Positions 46,930 through 60,745 of a stretch of DNA of 62,000 bases are shown here, in pieces. A program made the position numbers and the translations under genes. The DNA lies in contig NMRA01000469.1 of the NCBI GenBank assembly GCA_002633005.1, positions 10,720-72,719 of the forward strand, written 5' to 3'. The notes below the pieces were generated by a model, which made no database searches, was not told the origin of the DNA, and saw nothing but the letters and a program-made list of their open reading frames with translations. How positions within the stretch are numbered: the first letter of the stretch is position 1; the number at the start of each line of letters is the position of its first letter. Source of the stretch: Phoronis australis. Its lineage: Eukaryota; Phoronida; Phoronidae.

Positions 46930-48040
46930 TATTTACAAAGAATAAATTAATTCTAGAATACTTTAGACACATTTTGGACGTTATATTTCAGAGACCCCTG
47001 AATTAGGTACCCATGCCAAAATCAGTCGGGGAAAAATGGTATGAAAATCAGAATTTTCATATTATAAAAAGTTAGTTACCAAATGTAGATACGTGCTGTT
47101 AAAGCAAATGTATACTCGCCCGTGAATATTAAACGATAGCTACAAGTCATTTTCAAAATGTTAAAATCTAAGTACTTGAGAATTATTTGTCTCTGCAATG
47201 AGCCAATACTGTAGGACTATGCCAAAGTATTTATATGAACTACATTTTTTCAAGAAGTTATACTCGCGGCATCTCCGACCATTTCCCTTGGCTGTCACGG
47301 ATTACGGAAAATTGCTTTGTGTAAAGCCATTCACATGATATTAGGTCCCAAGTCGCGGTATATGTGCACAAGGTATTCTAAAAAAGTAACCAAAGCAAAC
47401 ACAAACATGAAGGAAAATAAACCGAAAATTTCCAGTCTATGGAGACGTGACGTGATGTAGCGTGGATTGACCTGCGTATGCAAGGGATGTGATGTATTTC
47501 TATATAGTCAATTAATGCGAATTTTGTAACCTGAGAGACTGTGTGGTAGTATGCTGCTATAGTCCTGCGTTAGTTGATGGATAATCTGTGCTTAGCCTGC
47601 TCAAATCAATAATAGTTGGTAATCGAATCACGAAAGCATGATCAGATCATCCGCCTACTGGTTTAACTATTAATCATTGAGGCACCGACCGTCTTACAAT
47701 GTACAGGCCAATATAAATAGACAAATAAAATTAACATTAACAATATTTCGTGTCTTCTTCCTCAGACCGAGAAGTTTAGTTCTCGTTTATGTTACTTTAT
47801 CGACCGATACATACAGCTCATTTAAAAGATTTCCTGACCCAATGAGATATGGCCTACGAAATTTTGCTCAAGTGCAAAATATCGAGTTTTGAAATGGGCT
47901 TGGGTTCAATAAATTATAGGCCTATACACCTTGAGGCGTACTAAGCATATATTAGCGAAGATCACACCATGTATTAAATACTTGTATTATCATTAATATA
48001 TTTAATCTATGATCACACAGCAGGTGTATCTCATGGTACC
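46930..48040. other. Intergenic, nothing recognised
   Basis: AT-rich sequence with no supported exon. Confidence 0.5.
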
Positions 48041-48041
48041 A

Positions 48042-49698
48042 AAATGGAGCAACGCGGAGCATTGAAATGCGCCCACGAATGCATCGCAAACGGTGTGATT
48101 TTAGGGTTAATTATTTGTATCATAAAAATGGCCACTAGATGGCGCAAAAACGTACAATCCATCCAAAAAACGGGAACATGTCATATTTCATGAAAATCTG
48201 CAAGGAACTTCAGAGAAACAAAGGAAAACAGAACAAAATGAAATTGCCACTTGTGGGCACAGCGTCAGTTCCATCCGCCTGAAAGTCGTCGTCTGTTATC
48301 TTCATATAAATTCACTTACTAAATTTAATAAAGATCCTGCAGTGGGTTTTGGAGATACAGCTGTGGGCGCAAAACAAAACAAAACTACCACTAGGAGGCG
48401 CCACAGTAGACAGTCGCCATCATCAAACGTCCTCTTCACACTGAAAACGTATACGCCAATTTTCAAAACCATCCCTAGAATGATTTGGTTGATCGAGAGG
48501 TGGACGCCAAAAACAAGATTTAAAAGCAGCAAAAATGGCCACCATGTGGCACAAAATACCTCGATTCCATCCAAGAAGAGGATGATAGCGTCATCTCACC
48601 ATATAGATGCTTATATTCAAAATTTTGTAAAAATTCGTTGAGGACCTTTGAAGATACAGACTGATAAACGTAAAAAACTAAAATTGCCACTCGGGGGCAC
48701 ACCAGTAGTCAGATCCGTCAAAAAGTCGTCGTCGTTCATTGTAATATAAATGCACTAGCTAAATTAAGTAAAGATCCTGCAAACGCTTTAATAGATACAG
48801 CCATGAGCGCAAAAAAAACTGCCACTAGGAGGCGTCGTCGGAAATCGTCGTCAGCCGCCCACTTCATAATAAAAACATACATGCAAATTTTCACAAATAT
48901 CCTGAATGCGGTTTGGTTGATAGACGAATGGACGCCAAAAAACATACTCGAAAACAGTAAAAATGACCACTAGGTGGCGCAAACTAGGTAGATTCCATCT
49001 GAAAATGTAGAGATAGCGTCAACCCATTAACAGATGCCTGTATGCCAAATTTTATGAAAATACGTTGAGGACCTTTCAACATACAGAGGTAAAAGTAAAA
49101 AAATAAAATTGCCACTAGGTGGCACACCAGTAGTCAGATCCGTCTGAAAGTCGTCGTCCTCCGTTGTTAACATCATATGAATACACTAACTAGATTAAGT
49201 AAACATCCTGCGCAAAAAAAACTGCCACCAGGAGGGTTCACAGTACTCGAAGTCGTCCGAAAATCATCGTCAGCCGTCCACTTCATAGTAAGAAGATACA
49301 TGCAACTTTTCACAATCATCCTTTGAGCGGTTTGGTTGATGGAGGGGTGGACGCAAAAAAGACTCAAAAACAGTAAAAATGGCCACTAGGTGGCGCAAAC
49401 TACGTCAAATCCATCTGAAAACGGGAGGATAGCGTCATCTCACTATATACCAAATTTTATGAAAATCCGTTCAGGACGTTTGATGATACAGAGGTGAACG
49501 TAAAAAACTAAAATTGCCACTAGGAGGCACACCGGTAGTCGGATCATTCCGAAAGTTCGCTCATACCGTCCCATCCACGTAAGGAACACATGTGCAAAAT
49601 TTCATGAACATTGTCAAGGCGCTTTGGAGATAGAGCAGCGGACGCCGGACGGACGGACGCCGGACGGAGATGACGGCATAATGCGTCCACATATGGGC
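48042..49698 (+). mobile_element. Tandem-core non-autonomous element, longest copy
   Basis: The left end GGAGCAACGCGGAGCATTGA then AATGCGCCCAC matches 3052. Eleven core motifs lie near 48128, 48250, 48387, 48535, 48687, 48820, 48961, 49110, 49222, 49379 and 49516. Three motif types alternate: A (TGGCCACTAGGTGGCGCAAA), B (GCCACTAGGGGGCACACC) and C (GCCACTAGGAGGCGCC), giving a higher-order period of roughly 430 bp. The tail has GGACGG units then CATAATGCGTCCACATATGG and GCGCA. Confidence 0.85.
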
Positions 49699-49699
49699 G

Positions 49700-52600
49700 C
49701 AAGGGAGTCTCTAGCTAGCGAAATTGAGCTGGTTATGCTCAGTGCCACTCACCATTTTGCTTATTAAACATTCACTTCTCGTAAGATAGCCTCACGCTTT
49801 GGAACAAGTACTTGCCTGGGTTATTTTTAAGAGGTAGGATTTTTTTACATTCCTAAATACCGGAAGTGTAAGTTGCAATGTAGACGCAACATACTCTTGA
49901 CCTCAGGCAACGCCTTCAACACTCACAGGTCTAAACTTTTCCTATACTTAGCTGATTTTATAATTATCTGTTAAGAAGTGAAAATTCTATGTCACAAAAA
50001 TTGAAAATCACTACAATGGCGAAATAACTCACAAACGTTTCCTGCCGCTGTGACAAGCTCAACTTTCATTTAATGTTACGCACAACAGTGTATCCTTTGT
50101 ATGTAGAAATGTTCGCAAAAACAACAACCATGTTTAGTTCATTTTGCAATAACCGCTTGACACGTCCGGCTCTGCTGTTTTTCCTATACTGAGTGGGCTG
50201 ATAAAACTCACATAAACTTTCCGAGACAGGTAGTACCATTACTCAGAACTCCTGTCGTAATAAAATAGCATTAATTTGAACTGTTACACCACGTACCAGC
50301 CAGGCAAGTCTCGAGTGTTTCTTGACGGCTCAAATGAGGAACAGTCGAGAGGAGAGATGCGTAAAAGGATACCAAACCCGGTTTTAGCTTATTAACAGAT
50401 ACGAAAAGCGACTTTCCCATCCAATTCTCTGAAACGAAATAATGCTCTTTAAATCTCAAATGTTTGGAGGAAAATTTGAAAACACCTTTCAGTCTGCTCA
50501 ACGGGCAAGCGTGACCTACACTTATAGGGAATTACACGGCAACTGTAGGAAAAGACCACTCACCAAGGACTATCACGTCCAATCTGTGACCAATGAACTG
50601 GTATAGCTCATTGATGTGACATTGGGAGTATGAGATTGTACTTGATTCCTGCCTTTAATTTGGAAGATTGGCGCCAATGATGCATTAGCAGGTGACAGTA
50701 CGAGGATTGGTGGAAATCTTCAAAACAGGGTTTAGTATCCTTTTAAGGTCGGTGCTATAAAACGTATTCTCACAAAAGAAGTCAAAACTGCATTTCGCAC
50801 ACTTGAGCTGATAGAAACATTAATTGATCAAAAATTCAGTTCAAGTCGTAGAATATGTCTCACAATATTCCTTATTGCAATAGCATCCCGTTAACACCTT
50901 TTAACTTAAAAGTTATAGGCAATGAGTACGCGCCAACCAATGAAACTCAGGTAGAAATAAACTTTCACTCCGAGGTCCAGAAACCACAGCTTTATGGACT
51001 GAGTACAGGGCCGTCGCTACAACTTAAACTAAAATGCCCCAGTGGGCCCTTTCTTGAGCGGGGCCCGTAGTTTAGGTATACTTCGCACTGATAACCTCCG
51101 TCTGCAACTCAGTTTTCACATACGACTTTAGTATAAGTTGGCAGCAAATATTCTCTCATTGAACCTACAACGTAACTTCGATTTTTCCAGACGGCAATTG
51201 AACGGGAAAATCGAAGTAAAGTGGCGTGTTCAATGAGACTTGCATACGGACTTCGTATACGTATTTTGGATCACTGTCTACACTAATGTCGGGCACAGCT
51301 TCGTACACAACTGCAGGGGCATTTTCTACGTAGCTCCGATTAACCTTACAAGAAAAATCGGAGCGTGAAAACGAGGCAACAACTGAAATTGCTAATAGTT
51401 TGTAACTTTAAGTTGGCAGAATCGAGTCATAGTTTTAAAGAAAGCTTTCGTATGACAGCTAAGGGGCACACAGACTTTCACGTGTTCCACCGGATATCAC
51501 AAAGTTCAATGTCTAGGTTATTTTCTGTACTTGGGCACAACAGCCAGTTATGTATATGCTTTAAAGGACACCAACTATAAATATCAGGTATAAGCATACT
51601 TTTTACACGACTGGTTCCTAGCACTAAACTACGAACAAAATTTATACTTCTTGATGAATACAATAAGACGTGAGTATGTGACCATGGTTGAGACATTTTA
51701 AATGATTCAAGAGGCATTTCCCCTAATTTTCCGCATAAACACAAAACTATGAAAAATGTCGATTGATTCGGACTAACCAATCTGAAAATTATCTTGAAAG
51801 TTATTGATTTCAATTATGAAAAAGAAGTGAGTGAGTGAGCGATCACACCGACTGATTGGAAGTGGTCCAATTCACGTTTCCACGAGTTGATTTAGTCTTG
51901 TCAAAATGATGGTTATACGACACTTTTTAACATGTTACTTCTCTGAATGATCTGCTCAGGATAGAGATGTCTCTTACAGCATGGAAACGTGTGACACACC
52001 GTTATGCGCTTAAGTAACCTCAATTACAATTTGACGGTCAATCATCAGCGTTTCCACGAGAGGTTAATTTCATAACGCCAAACAAAAATGTCAGAATATT
52101 CATTGAATGAGCTAAAGGAATTGATGTAGGCATTTTTAAAATAAATATGCCTACCTCTCTGGTGTTGGTAGTCTTTATAAAAATTTTTTTGAAAACCTAG
52201 AATTTTGTTTTGGCTTGGAGTTCAGAAACCGTATCCTTTCAAAGGATAACGTCAAGACATTAAAAATGAACCGCTTTAATGTCGGCACACGTCTTTCTGA
52301 TGTCACATTTGACTTTATGCAATTTAAGAAAGCCTCCACTCGGAACTGTAAACATTTTTGAAAACAACAAAAAATTGAGGCATAGTGTAGAGTGCATTTG
52401 GTTAACATGTTTTTCTCAGTAACACTCCACAAAAATATCAATTGCGACATATTTGTAATAGAGCACATACGGATAATGCCTAAAGACTCCATAGCCGAGC
52501 AACCATAAGTACTACTTACACTACGAACTATGGTTAGAGATAATGACGACAGTTTTCGAGAGTGCTTTGAAGTACGTTGTAACGAGGTTTGACTGTTATT

Positions 52601-53275
52601 GATATCTACATCCTCCAGTTTTCCCTACTACTCTTGCTCGTTACTTTTCTTATAACTTACTGTCAATTCTTTTAATTTCTCATCATTCATTTTAAAGGTG
52701 CATTTCGCCCCGTTTAGCTGGCTACAACACCATAACCGAACTGCTTTTACCCTCAGCAAACCAGTCGTACCATAGTAGGATTCCATTCCCGTAACCAACT
52801 CAAGTCACAGGCTATGCGTACATGCGCCATTTGCGAATTCGCAATAGGGTTGGCTAATCGCAATAAAATCTGAATTGTTTTCTTGTACCTCTGGTAGTTT
52901 CCATGTTCTTGTTGATAAAGGAAGTAAAATCCTTGGTAAGAAATTAAGCGATTTTATGAAAGGTCCAATACGCTTTTCGTTTTAACCAGCTAAACAGCAA
53001 AACACAACTTTAACTGAATGCCTCTTGCTGATATTTCAACTTTTTCACTCGTCTCCAACAGAGTTGACTGTGGTTGGTGAGTAAAGCAAGGTGGCCTGCA
53101 TAATCCAGATCACCTTATGTTGTTATGAATCTCTACTGCCAGACCAAAATGCAAAACTGGATCTACTCTGCGTTTTTTTTTAACATTGCAGCACTGTATT
53201 TTTTAGTTTTTTAGCAGAAATGGGACAGAACTCCTTTTTACCAGTGTCAGGTGACATCAAATGAAATGGTGGAAA
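49700..53275. other. Intergenic with one dispersed repeat
   Basis: No gene recognised. The dispersed repeat at 50556-50750 matches 38513-38665. Short open frames on both strands lack splice support. Confidence 0.45.
50556..50750. repeat. Dispersed repeat, copy 2
   Basis: It matches 38513-38665 with a 30-bp difference in the left half (CTCACCAAGGACTATCACG to AACAGGGTTTAGTATCCTTT). Confidence 0.6.
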
Positions 53276-53472
53276 GATTCAAAACTGTACAAGTTTCCTA
53301 TGGTTAGGAGATTCAAAATTGTACAAATTTCCTATGGTGGGGAGATTCAAAACTTGTACAAGTTTCCTATGGTGGGGATATTCAAAACTGTACAAGTTTC
53401 CCATGGTGGGGAGATTCAAAACTACAAGTTTCCTATGGTGGGTAGATTCAAAACTACACAAGTTTCCTTAAA
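53276..53472. repeat. 34-bp minisatellite, about 6 copies
   Basis: Unit GATTCAAAACTGTACAAGTT then TCCTATGGTGGGGA, with units of 29 to 35 bp. It lies about 830 bp beyond the stop codon of the CEP85-like gene. The open frame through it is an artefact. Confidence 0.9.
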
Positions 53473-54300
53473 AAATAATTGCATGTGGTCCGATACACAT
53501 TGTACCAGATGCGCAGGCGGCTCATGTGGGCCCATTGCACTGACCACAAGTTACTTTCCGAAATCTGTTCTTAAATCAATCAAGGTTACCAAAGAGGTGA
53601 CTGTTGTTAGGCTGCCAAGACAATTTGTTCACAAAAAATACATTAGATATGTGTGTGTGGGTTTTTGAGTGGACATTTTTTCCTTAAAGTAGTGAGGCGA
53701 TGGTTTCAAAATGAGTTGGCAGAGACAACAAAAATTCATCTTCTTCAGACCTCTCTGTCCTTGACTTTTGTTACTTCTTTCATAACCCAGTTGAATGTGA
53801 TTATAAGCACAAAGCAAGACTCTGAACAACTCTGTCACATTCCTGTTTCTACACTAAACCACTGGGAAAGACCACTTCCAAGATACCACATTTACTTCAT
53901 TTGTAAATGTCCTCGTAATATTGGCAAGTTTTTCTTTTAGAATTTCCAAGAGTTTAATTGTTCTTACACAGTCAAAGGAGATGAACTCCTTTCAAGATCC
54001 AACATAAAAATCTGCTCAATAAATCCCCTTCCTCTTTAAAAGCCCCCATGGTGATATAAACAACAAAACCAGGTTATACAAATAGATTTCAATTATTTAC
54101 GTACAAAAAATTAACAAACAAGTATGAGGCAGCTTCATTATCACAGCTTATTGGGATACTCGCATTATTGTTTTAAGTCAAGTAATTACCAGAGTCCTTA
54201 TTAACCATATGTTACTAGCCGTTAGTACAATGGGGATCATCAAATGGAGCGGTGAGTTAGTAAGCCAGCATATTAGGAAGCTTTATCAGCAGAACAGAGA

Positions 54301-55445
54301 TTACTGCTGAGCACAGCTAATGTTGGCACCCATTTCTTCGGCGTATTTATTGGATACCATTTGCCGCAGTCGGTCAATCTCCTTCTGAAGGCCATGAACT
54401 TTTGCCAGTCTCATCTTGAGAGCTTGTGATGCAACTACGCCTTCTTCTTCTTCATCTTGTTCCGCCAAAGACAATGCTAGATAATAAAGGCAAGAGTTCA
54501 CTGACATAATGGACACTGACGGTGATAGTCACAGTTTGGTTGATGCGATTTCCAGCAAGAAGACATTTACCAGACAACCAGCTGTGACAAGCACTAAGCA
54601 GTCACATGCATTTTGTCATTTGTTTTACTTAATACAGACTTGTAATGTTTCCTTTTTGTTGATGCCCTCATGGAACAAAATATAACATGAACGGTCCACA
54701 TACTACCATTATTAACTGTTCATTGTGCACGCTCTTGCTGATACATTTTCAGTTGAATACAAAAATGGATGCAACAGCTTTTAAAGTCACAACATGAATT
54801 TTGTATTCAATCAAAATTCAACAGAAAAATTCTTTGCTCTGGGAGACTTACACCCCATTTACATTCATTGGGGACTTTTTAAAACTTGATTTGAACTCAG
54901 CTTGTGGCTCAAATAATTTTAGGAATCGTGTGTAAATGCAGGCAGTTCACCTTAAATCATTTCAATCCGAACCGAAGTAGTTTTGTCTCAAACGATTCGG
55001 TCTATGTAGTGTACAGACCTAAAGTCAAAGTGACTAACGTAGATCAATTCTGAACTCTAATGTAAACAGGGTAGTATTTGATATTCAAAGCAAGCAGTGA
55101 TGGCACCTTGCAGTAATGAGACCAGTGTGGTAAGAAAAAAAGGATGGGTATATTCAGAGCAAAAGCGGGCATGGCAGTTTAGCTTTCCATTCATTACAAT
55201 GTCACAGTACGTCTCGTATCCTTACCTCTGACCCCCAATAGTACACTCATGTTAGGTTCCTGGCCTTCTGCTTGCTGCATGCACACATTGACCAGGGCCT
55301 GCAGATCAGTGAAACACAATGTCAGGTCACGATGGAGTTTCTGCTCTAGCTGATGGTGTTCTGCCGACATCAATTTTTCAAATTCTTTACACCTTTCCTT
55401 TAACTCGGCACTGTTCTCCATCAGAGCCTGATTTTGATCAACAAC
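54301..55445 (-). CDS. CEP85/CEP85L-like centrosomal protein, last two coding exons
   Basis: Exon 55226-55445 (220 nt, phase 0 to 1) and terminal exon 54301-54476 (stop TAA at 54301-54303) join in phase. The first encodes coiled-coil MENSAELKERCKEFEKLM and HRDLTLCFTDLQALVNVCMQ, then EGQEPNMSVLLGVR. The last has an acidic run (EQDEEEEG), a second helix KVHGLQKEIDRLRQMVSNKY and the C-terminus AEEMGANISCAQQ. The LQALV-QxAxGxxPN-SxLLG block and the final KEID-LR-M-KYAEEMG helix are what I recall of the C-terminal end of CEP85 and CEP85L, which localise to centrosomes and, in vertebrates, restrain premature centrosome separation. Upstream exons are not found within the remaining 6.5 kb. Family assignment is from memory of the motif. 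Confidence 0.65.
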
Positions 55446-55741
55446 CTACAATGTAACACATTGACTGACTAACACTAGTTTAATGGTTTCTCAACCTACA
55501 ATGTGACACACTGACTGACAAACACTAGTTTATTGGTTTCCCAACCCAAATGTAACACATTGACTGACGAACACTAGTTTATTGGTTTCCCAACCTACAA
55601 TGTGACACACTGACTGACAAACACTAGTTTATTGGTTTCCCAACCTACAATGTAACACATTGACTGACTAACACTAGTTTATTGGTTTCCCAACCTACAA
55701 TGTAACACATTGACTGACTAACACTAGTTTAATGGTTTCCC
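55440..55741. repeat. 50-bp minisatellite carrying the CEP85-like splice acceptor
   Basis: Six units (starts near 55442, 55492, 55542, 55591, 55641 and 55691) of CAACCTACAATGTAACACAT then TGACTGAC.AACACTAGTTT. In the gene's orientation each unit contains TTACATTGTAG then GTTG; only the copy next to the exon is the working acceptor. Confidence 0.88.
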
Positions 55742-56075
55742 GACCAACTTTGCCTGTTGGTAAGTCCAGCTAGAGTGCTATAGCCTGGTGACTTGGATAC
55801 ATTGTATATTAGTTTACTTACATAGCTAAATGAACTTTACGTTCCTAACCACCACCCAACCACTACTGTGCAGTTGACCAAATGAGTGAACTAACTCAAC
55901 GCAACATGAAACTCATACTTGTTACCAAAAACAAGTTTTGATTTAGGAAACTTATCTCTGTCACCTGAAATTTTGTGAGCTTGGTCTGGAGAAATGATGA
56001 ATTATCAGTTCTTATGGAGCCCAGAGACTACTTCTACATTGAGTAAGAAACAAGATTACGAGGCAGTGTGGCCGT

Positions 56076-56205
56076 CATGGGTTGAGTCCATGGGGCACAA
56101 TGTTAAACCTTTGAGTCAGGTCTCTAGCTCCTCAGCTCAGTTTCAACTACATATTAATAAAGCATAAAAATAGTTCCAGGTGATCAGTGCAATGGGTCCA
56201 AATGC
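56076..56205 (+). repeat. SINE-like dispersed repeat, copy 1
   Basis: It shares GTCAGGTCTCTAGCTCCTCA and TTCCAGG.GAT.AGTGCA with 60612-60745. The left part (GGGTTGAGTCCATGG) is B-box-like, as in a tRNA-derived SINE. Confidence 0.6.
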
Positions 56206-57935
56206 GCACTTTGCGCACGTCATTTGTACCAGACTTTAGATCTGTGCTTTGAGTAAAAAAACTAGATTTGATTTACCGGTAAGCCACTTAGCAGTTGGTT
56301 TCATCTCAAAAATATTTGCAGACAGTCTGGTACCTGTGGCCTAAATCAAACCCTTTTTTGTCAATCAAAGAATGAGTTTAATGTCACCTTAAGTAAGATG
56401 TTTTCGCTTAGACTTTCAGCCCTGAAAGTCCCAGATAACATTTTAATGAGAATACTTCCCGTCAGAATTTAAGAGATCAGAAAGTGCTTTATTACTAAAT
56501 ACATTTAGTTTTTAACATAGTTCATCACAGACTTAAAAAATTGTGCAAAAGTGTATAAGATGAAAAGTTGTCATTTTTCTATACTCTCTAACCATCTTCA
56601 GGATCAAATGAGATGACAACTTAAAGATTTCAGAGTTACATGGCATTTAAGTAATTCTTGTCTGGATAGCCACTCATACAAAAATGGAACATTTTAAGTT
56701 CCCAAAATCTTTTGGAGAACATTGCTTAAAGCATAGTATTTGAAAGACAATTTCATAGGCTATGTTAAGTAGACCTAAGATAATTGTGAGAAAAATGTGA
56801 AGTGTCATTAGGTAGGTCAGGTCACAACATTCCTATTTGGATAGGCATCATGGTGAAGCAACTACATCAGTAAGTTTCTATTGATTAGCTAACCCAGTTA
56901 GTTAGTGTCAGTTGCTGTCAAGTCAGACCAGACCCAGAACACATGTCCCTATGGCCAAATTGTGAGATTGAAAAGCAGAACTAGAAACAGTCTACAGCAA
57001 TGACTATATATTAAATAAAATTTGAAAAAGCTAAATTCACCAATAATTAGGCCAAAGGGCAAGATAAGCAAAATTAAAAGAAAGCTAGACTAAATGAGGT
57101 TAGTAGCAGCCAGAAACAATCAATGGACTCCATTAAGTTCATACTGTACGGATCGTAAAAATTAGGAATATTAAAGTGAACCGTTAAAAAGTTAGCCAAA
57201 GTCTTCCATAACAAATTATGGAGATTTCAAAAATAGCATGGTGTGAAACTTAAACATCCTGGATCATGAAAACACAAAATCCTTATTAACTAGATTACAG
57301 ATCTATGCAATAATTCACCAGTTTTGCAGCCCTAATTGCAGTAATCAATCAACCCAGGGACACAATATAATACAGAATGAAGTCAAGCAACGTACTGTTT
57401 CATCTATCCAACAAACTGTGGGAGATAGCTGGATTACATAACAAATTTGCAAGGAATGATACAGCTGAAAGAGGGCAACCTATCAATTATTAAATAAGTA
57501 TTTTAATTAGTGTCTTGTCTCACAACCTGGGGGTGTTTACAAGAATAGTGTATACTGACAGTGGGGAGGGAATTTTCCACCCATTAACCTATGTAAGGGT
57601 GCTTTCCTCATTAGAATTTCCATCCAAAAGGTTTACTCGTAGGCTAAGAACTCTACTTAAGGGCCCATTTCTGAAACAGCACTCTACAGAACAACACTAT
57701 ATTTTATTTTGGTAAGTTAGGCTAAAAATACAACAATCCCAGGGCTCGATTCTGTGACCTCAGATTTTGTTTGGCGATCAGGAAAAATCCCAGGATGCCA
57801 CACCACATCTAAGCATGCACTCGACATAATACAAGATTGAAGAAGTAAACAGACAAGTCAAAATTGCTAGACAAAAACTTGGAAGGGACCAATTATGTTT
57901 GTCTGTAACAGGACGTGGGAAAGATATTGGGACCA

Positions 57936-58337
57936 GGGCCCGGCCTCCAATCTTTTACTCGAAATGGAACTCGAAATTAGGTTTGGCATTTTCTACTCTA
58001 CTTTTGGGCGAACTCAAGATAAGTGTCTATTATTCTATGCTCGAGTACACAATAACTTACGTAGATAATTTATTGCCCTTAGTTCACAGTTTGTAAACCC
58101 AATATTAAAGCAATAAGTTCGAGTTTGAACTCGAAATTTCAAGTTTTTACTCGAGTTCGTAGCACGAATATAAGGATCTTCAAGGGCAAACTTGAACTAG
58201 AAACTCCTATGCATAAACTATAATGTATTCGAGCACAGTCTGATAACCAATTATCTTAAGTTCGCACAAAAGGAGCAGAGAAATTGCCAAAAATAGTTTC
58301 GAGTTCGTTTCGAGTACAAAGATTAGAGACCGGGCCC
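57936..58337. mobile_element. MITE with GGGCCCGG ends and about 42-bp inverted repeats
   Basis: Left GGGCCCGGCCTCCAATCTTT then TACTCGAAA; right (reverse complement) GGGCCCGGTCTCTAATCTTT then GTACTCGAAA. The interior repeats the ACTCGAA motif many times. No coding capacity. Confidence 0.75.
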
Positions 58338-60611
58338 AGAAGGGGAACTAGCCATCAACAAGCACACGGGATGTTCCTAATTTTCCGTTTGCGCAAAGAC
58401 AAAAAAACAATAGGGCGTTCTGAGTTCAATGACTTGACCAGACATAGAGTGGCTATGAATGTGTGATACAATCTTGCTCCGTTGTTAACTGCCGAGCACA
58501 GTTTTGTCTGGTATGATAACATGCAGGCCAATTATCTAGAAGGCATCAAACGGTTACTAAAACCAAGCAGAGCTACTTTCGACATCCGGTAACAGAACAA
58601 CAAAAATGAATAAATGATGGTAACCGAGGTCATGTTTTCTCAGTTTGTCAATAACCACTGTATTGGCATTGCCACTGGGACTTGTTCCATGAAAGATTTA
58701 GCTTCAGTTGGGAGTGGACTCCAACAAGCATTATTAACTCCAAGAAGTCGAAGTGCTCTCAAGCTGGTTTGTTCAGTAAAGAAAAGCCGCTGCTTTTGAA
58801 AGGAGTTTCACTGTGCGGCTTTTTAGGATCAATGTTCTAGACTTTACCCAAAAACGTATGCATAATTGAGGAACGAATCCCAGCCGCCAATTTCATTAAA
58901 GGCTGCACATTGGGTCGTAACTGGTCCTATGAGTAGGGTGGTCGAAGTCGGCCACTTTGTTCTGGATATGATTTTTTTCGTAGTGAACACCCAAGTGTGT
59001 GTGAAAATTTAATTTGTGAAATAAAACTCACATTAATAGATCATGAAACTCCCAGTATCCTAATTCCAAAAGTTTGCACGGACTTCAACTACATTTTCAT
59101 ACTCCACGGGAGATTTGTTTTCAACCTTTAGTTCAAAATTGACGCCACGAAAATGGATGGCACCGGCAAGTGACCAAGTTTGCCGTCTTCACGCAAATAG
59201 GATAGGCCCAATCAAAGGGTGTGAAAGTTATTTTGCATGAAAATAAGGTTAAATTTCAGGAATCCAGATGAAAATTTTTTAAATTTTTTTTTGCTAAAAA
59301 GTCATATTTCTGTAAAATTTTAAATCAAAGTGGGACTTTCTGCTTCAAACAAAAAAAATAACATTCTTCATCCTGTTTTATGGGCTCCAGCAATCCCTAT
59401 CATAGTGTGAGCGTGAACCCCCTGCATTTTTATAGAAAAGTTAACTACGTATTCACAACACATGTTCACCTTTTAGAGAAATCAGGCTAACTGCGGGTAA
59501 AAATGGTAGCATACAGGAACCACGTGACTTCAGCTTTGTAATCAATTTGACCTTGACGATAGTGTGCGTAACTAAATGAAATGTACATGCCAGGCCTAAT
59601 ATCTTTATTAAAGTCGCATATAATGGCAAAAACAACCTATTGGATCAAACATATAAGAATTATGTATCTGTATCACGGATGTGAATATTATGAAAAGTAT
59701 AGTGGTTGCACCTTACTACCGACCACATACCGGTAATTATGAACACAGTCAAACCCAATGCAATGGTATATGTCTTAGCTTCGGTTGTAGTTTGGCAATT
59801 TTGGTGATTCAAAAACTAAACACAATCATCATTTGACAAGGAATTAAGAACTGTTATTGGTTTCTGTTCAAACAGTTTATAAGTTATCTTTTATTTTTAA
59901 CAGCACAGTCAAGTCAGGCTGGATAAGATTTTTTTTTATTAGAGCAATTATCGAACAAAAGAGAGCTGGCCGTCCAACCATAAATGCCAGAATGGAGTTA
60001 ATCAGTCGTGTAAGATATTGGCTATGCCGGTCATCCGCCAAACTTGTTTGTTTGCCATCTGATCGAACAAGTTGGGGTCAACAGGGAAACTCTGTAAAGA
60101 ATACAAACCGCACAAGCAGCGGACATTTTTCGAGTTCACTAGTATCTTGTTTGTCTCAATTTCAGCTCTTCTCAATGCGGTTTAGTAACCTGAGTTCCTA
60201 TTGGTCCATCTAGTCGCATTTGAGAGTTAATGTTATGCTAAGCATCAATCTCCGAGTCCAGAGAACCTTCGAGGGATTTAATTTTGTTTTCAGAACACAA
60301 TGATTTTGGATGTAACAACTTAATTATGTTTTGAGAACAAAGATCTCTACAGAATGGAGACTTATTCTTTCAGTGTAGTGCATCCAGGGCCCCACCAGAA
60401 AATGAGTTGTACAAAGGTAATCGAGTGCACAAACTGTCATCAGCAATGCTGGGAATATTTGTGACCAGTGGCAAAGACTTTGATGTAAATTACTTGACAT
60501 GACCAACAATCAAGAGAGAGTGTCAGATATTTTTATAAGTCTGTATTTTGAACAACAGGAAGAACACGGCAATGTGCCTAATGGGATATTAGTGTTTTTT
60601 CCCTTACTCAA

Positions 60612-60745
60612 GGTTGTGAGATTGAGTTCCACGGGGGCACACTACTAGACCTCTAAGTCAGGTCTCTAGCTCCTCAGCTTAGTTTTAACTATTATGTTAA
60701 TAAAACATAAAAATGGTTCCAGGCGATAAGTGCATCGGGCCCACT
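60612..60745 (+). repeat. SINE-like dispersed repeat, copy 2
   Basis: Second copy of the repeat at 56076, with GGTTGTGAGATTGAGTTCCA at the left (B-box-like GAGTTCCA) and the same body. The two copies are in direct orientation 4.5 kb apart. Confidence 0.6.

Noticed and set aside
53261-53668. 135-codon plus-strand frame
   Set aside because: The first half is the 34-bp minisatellite; the rest has no domain or splice context.
59857-60213. 118-codon plus-strand frame
   Set aside because: No domain or splice support; composition like surrounding non-coding DNA.
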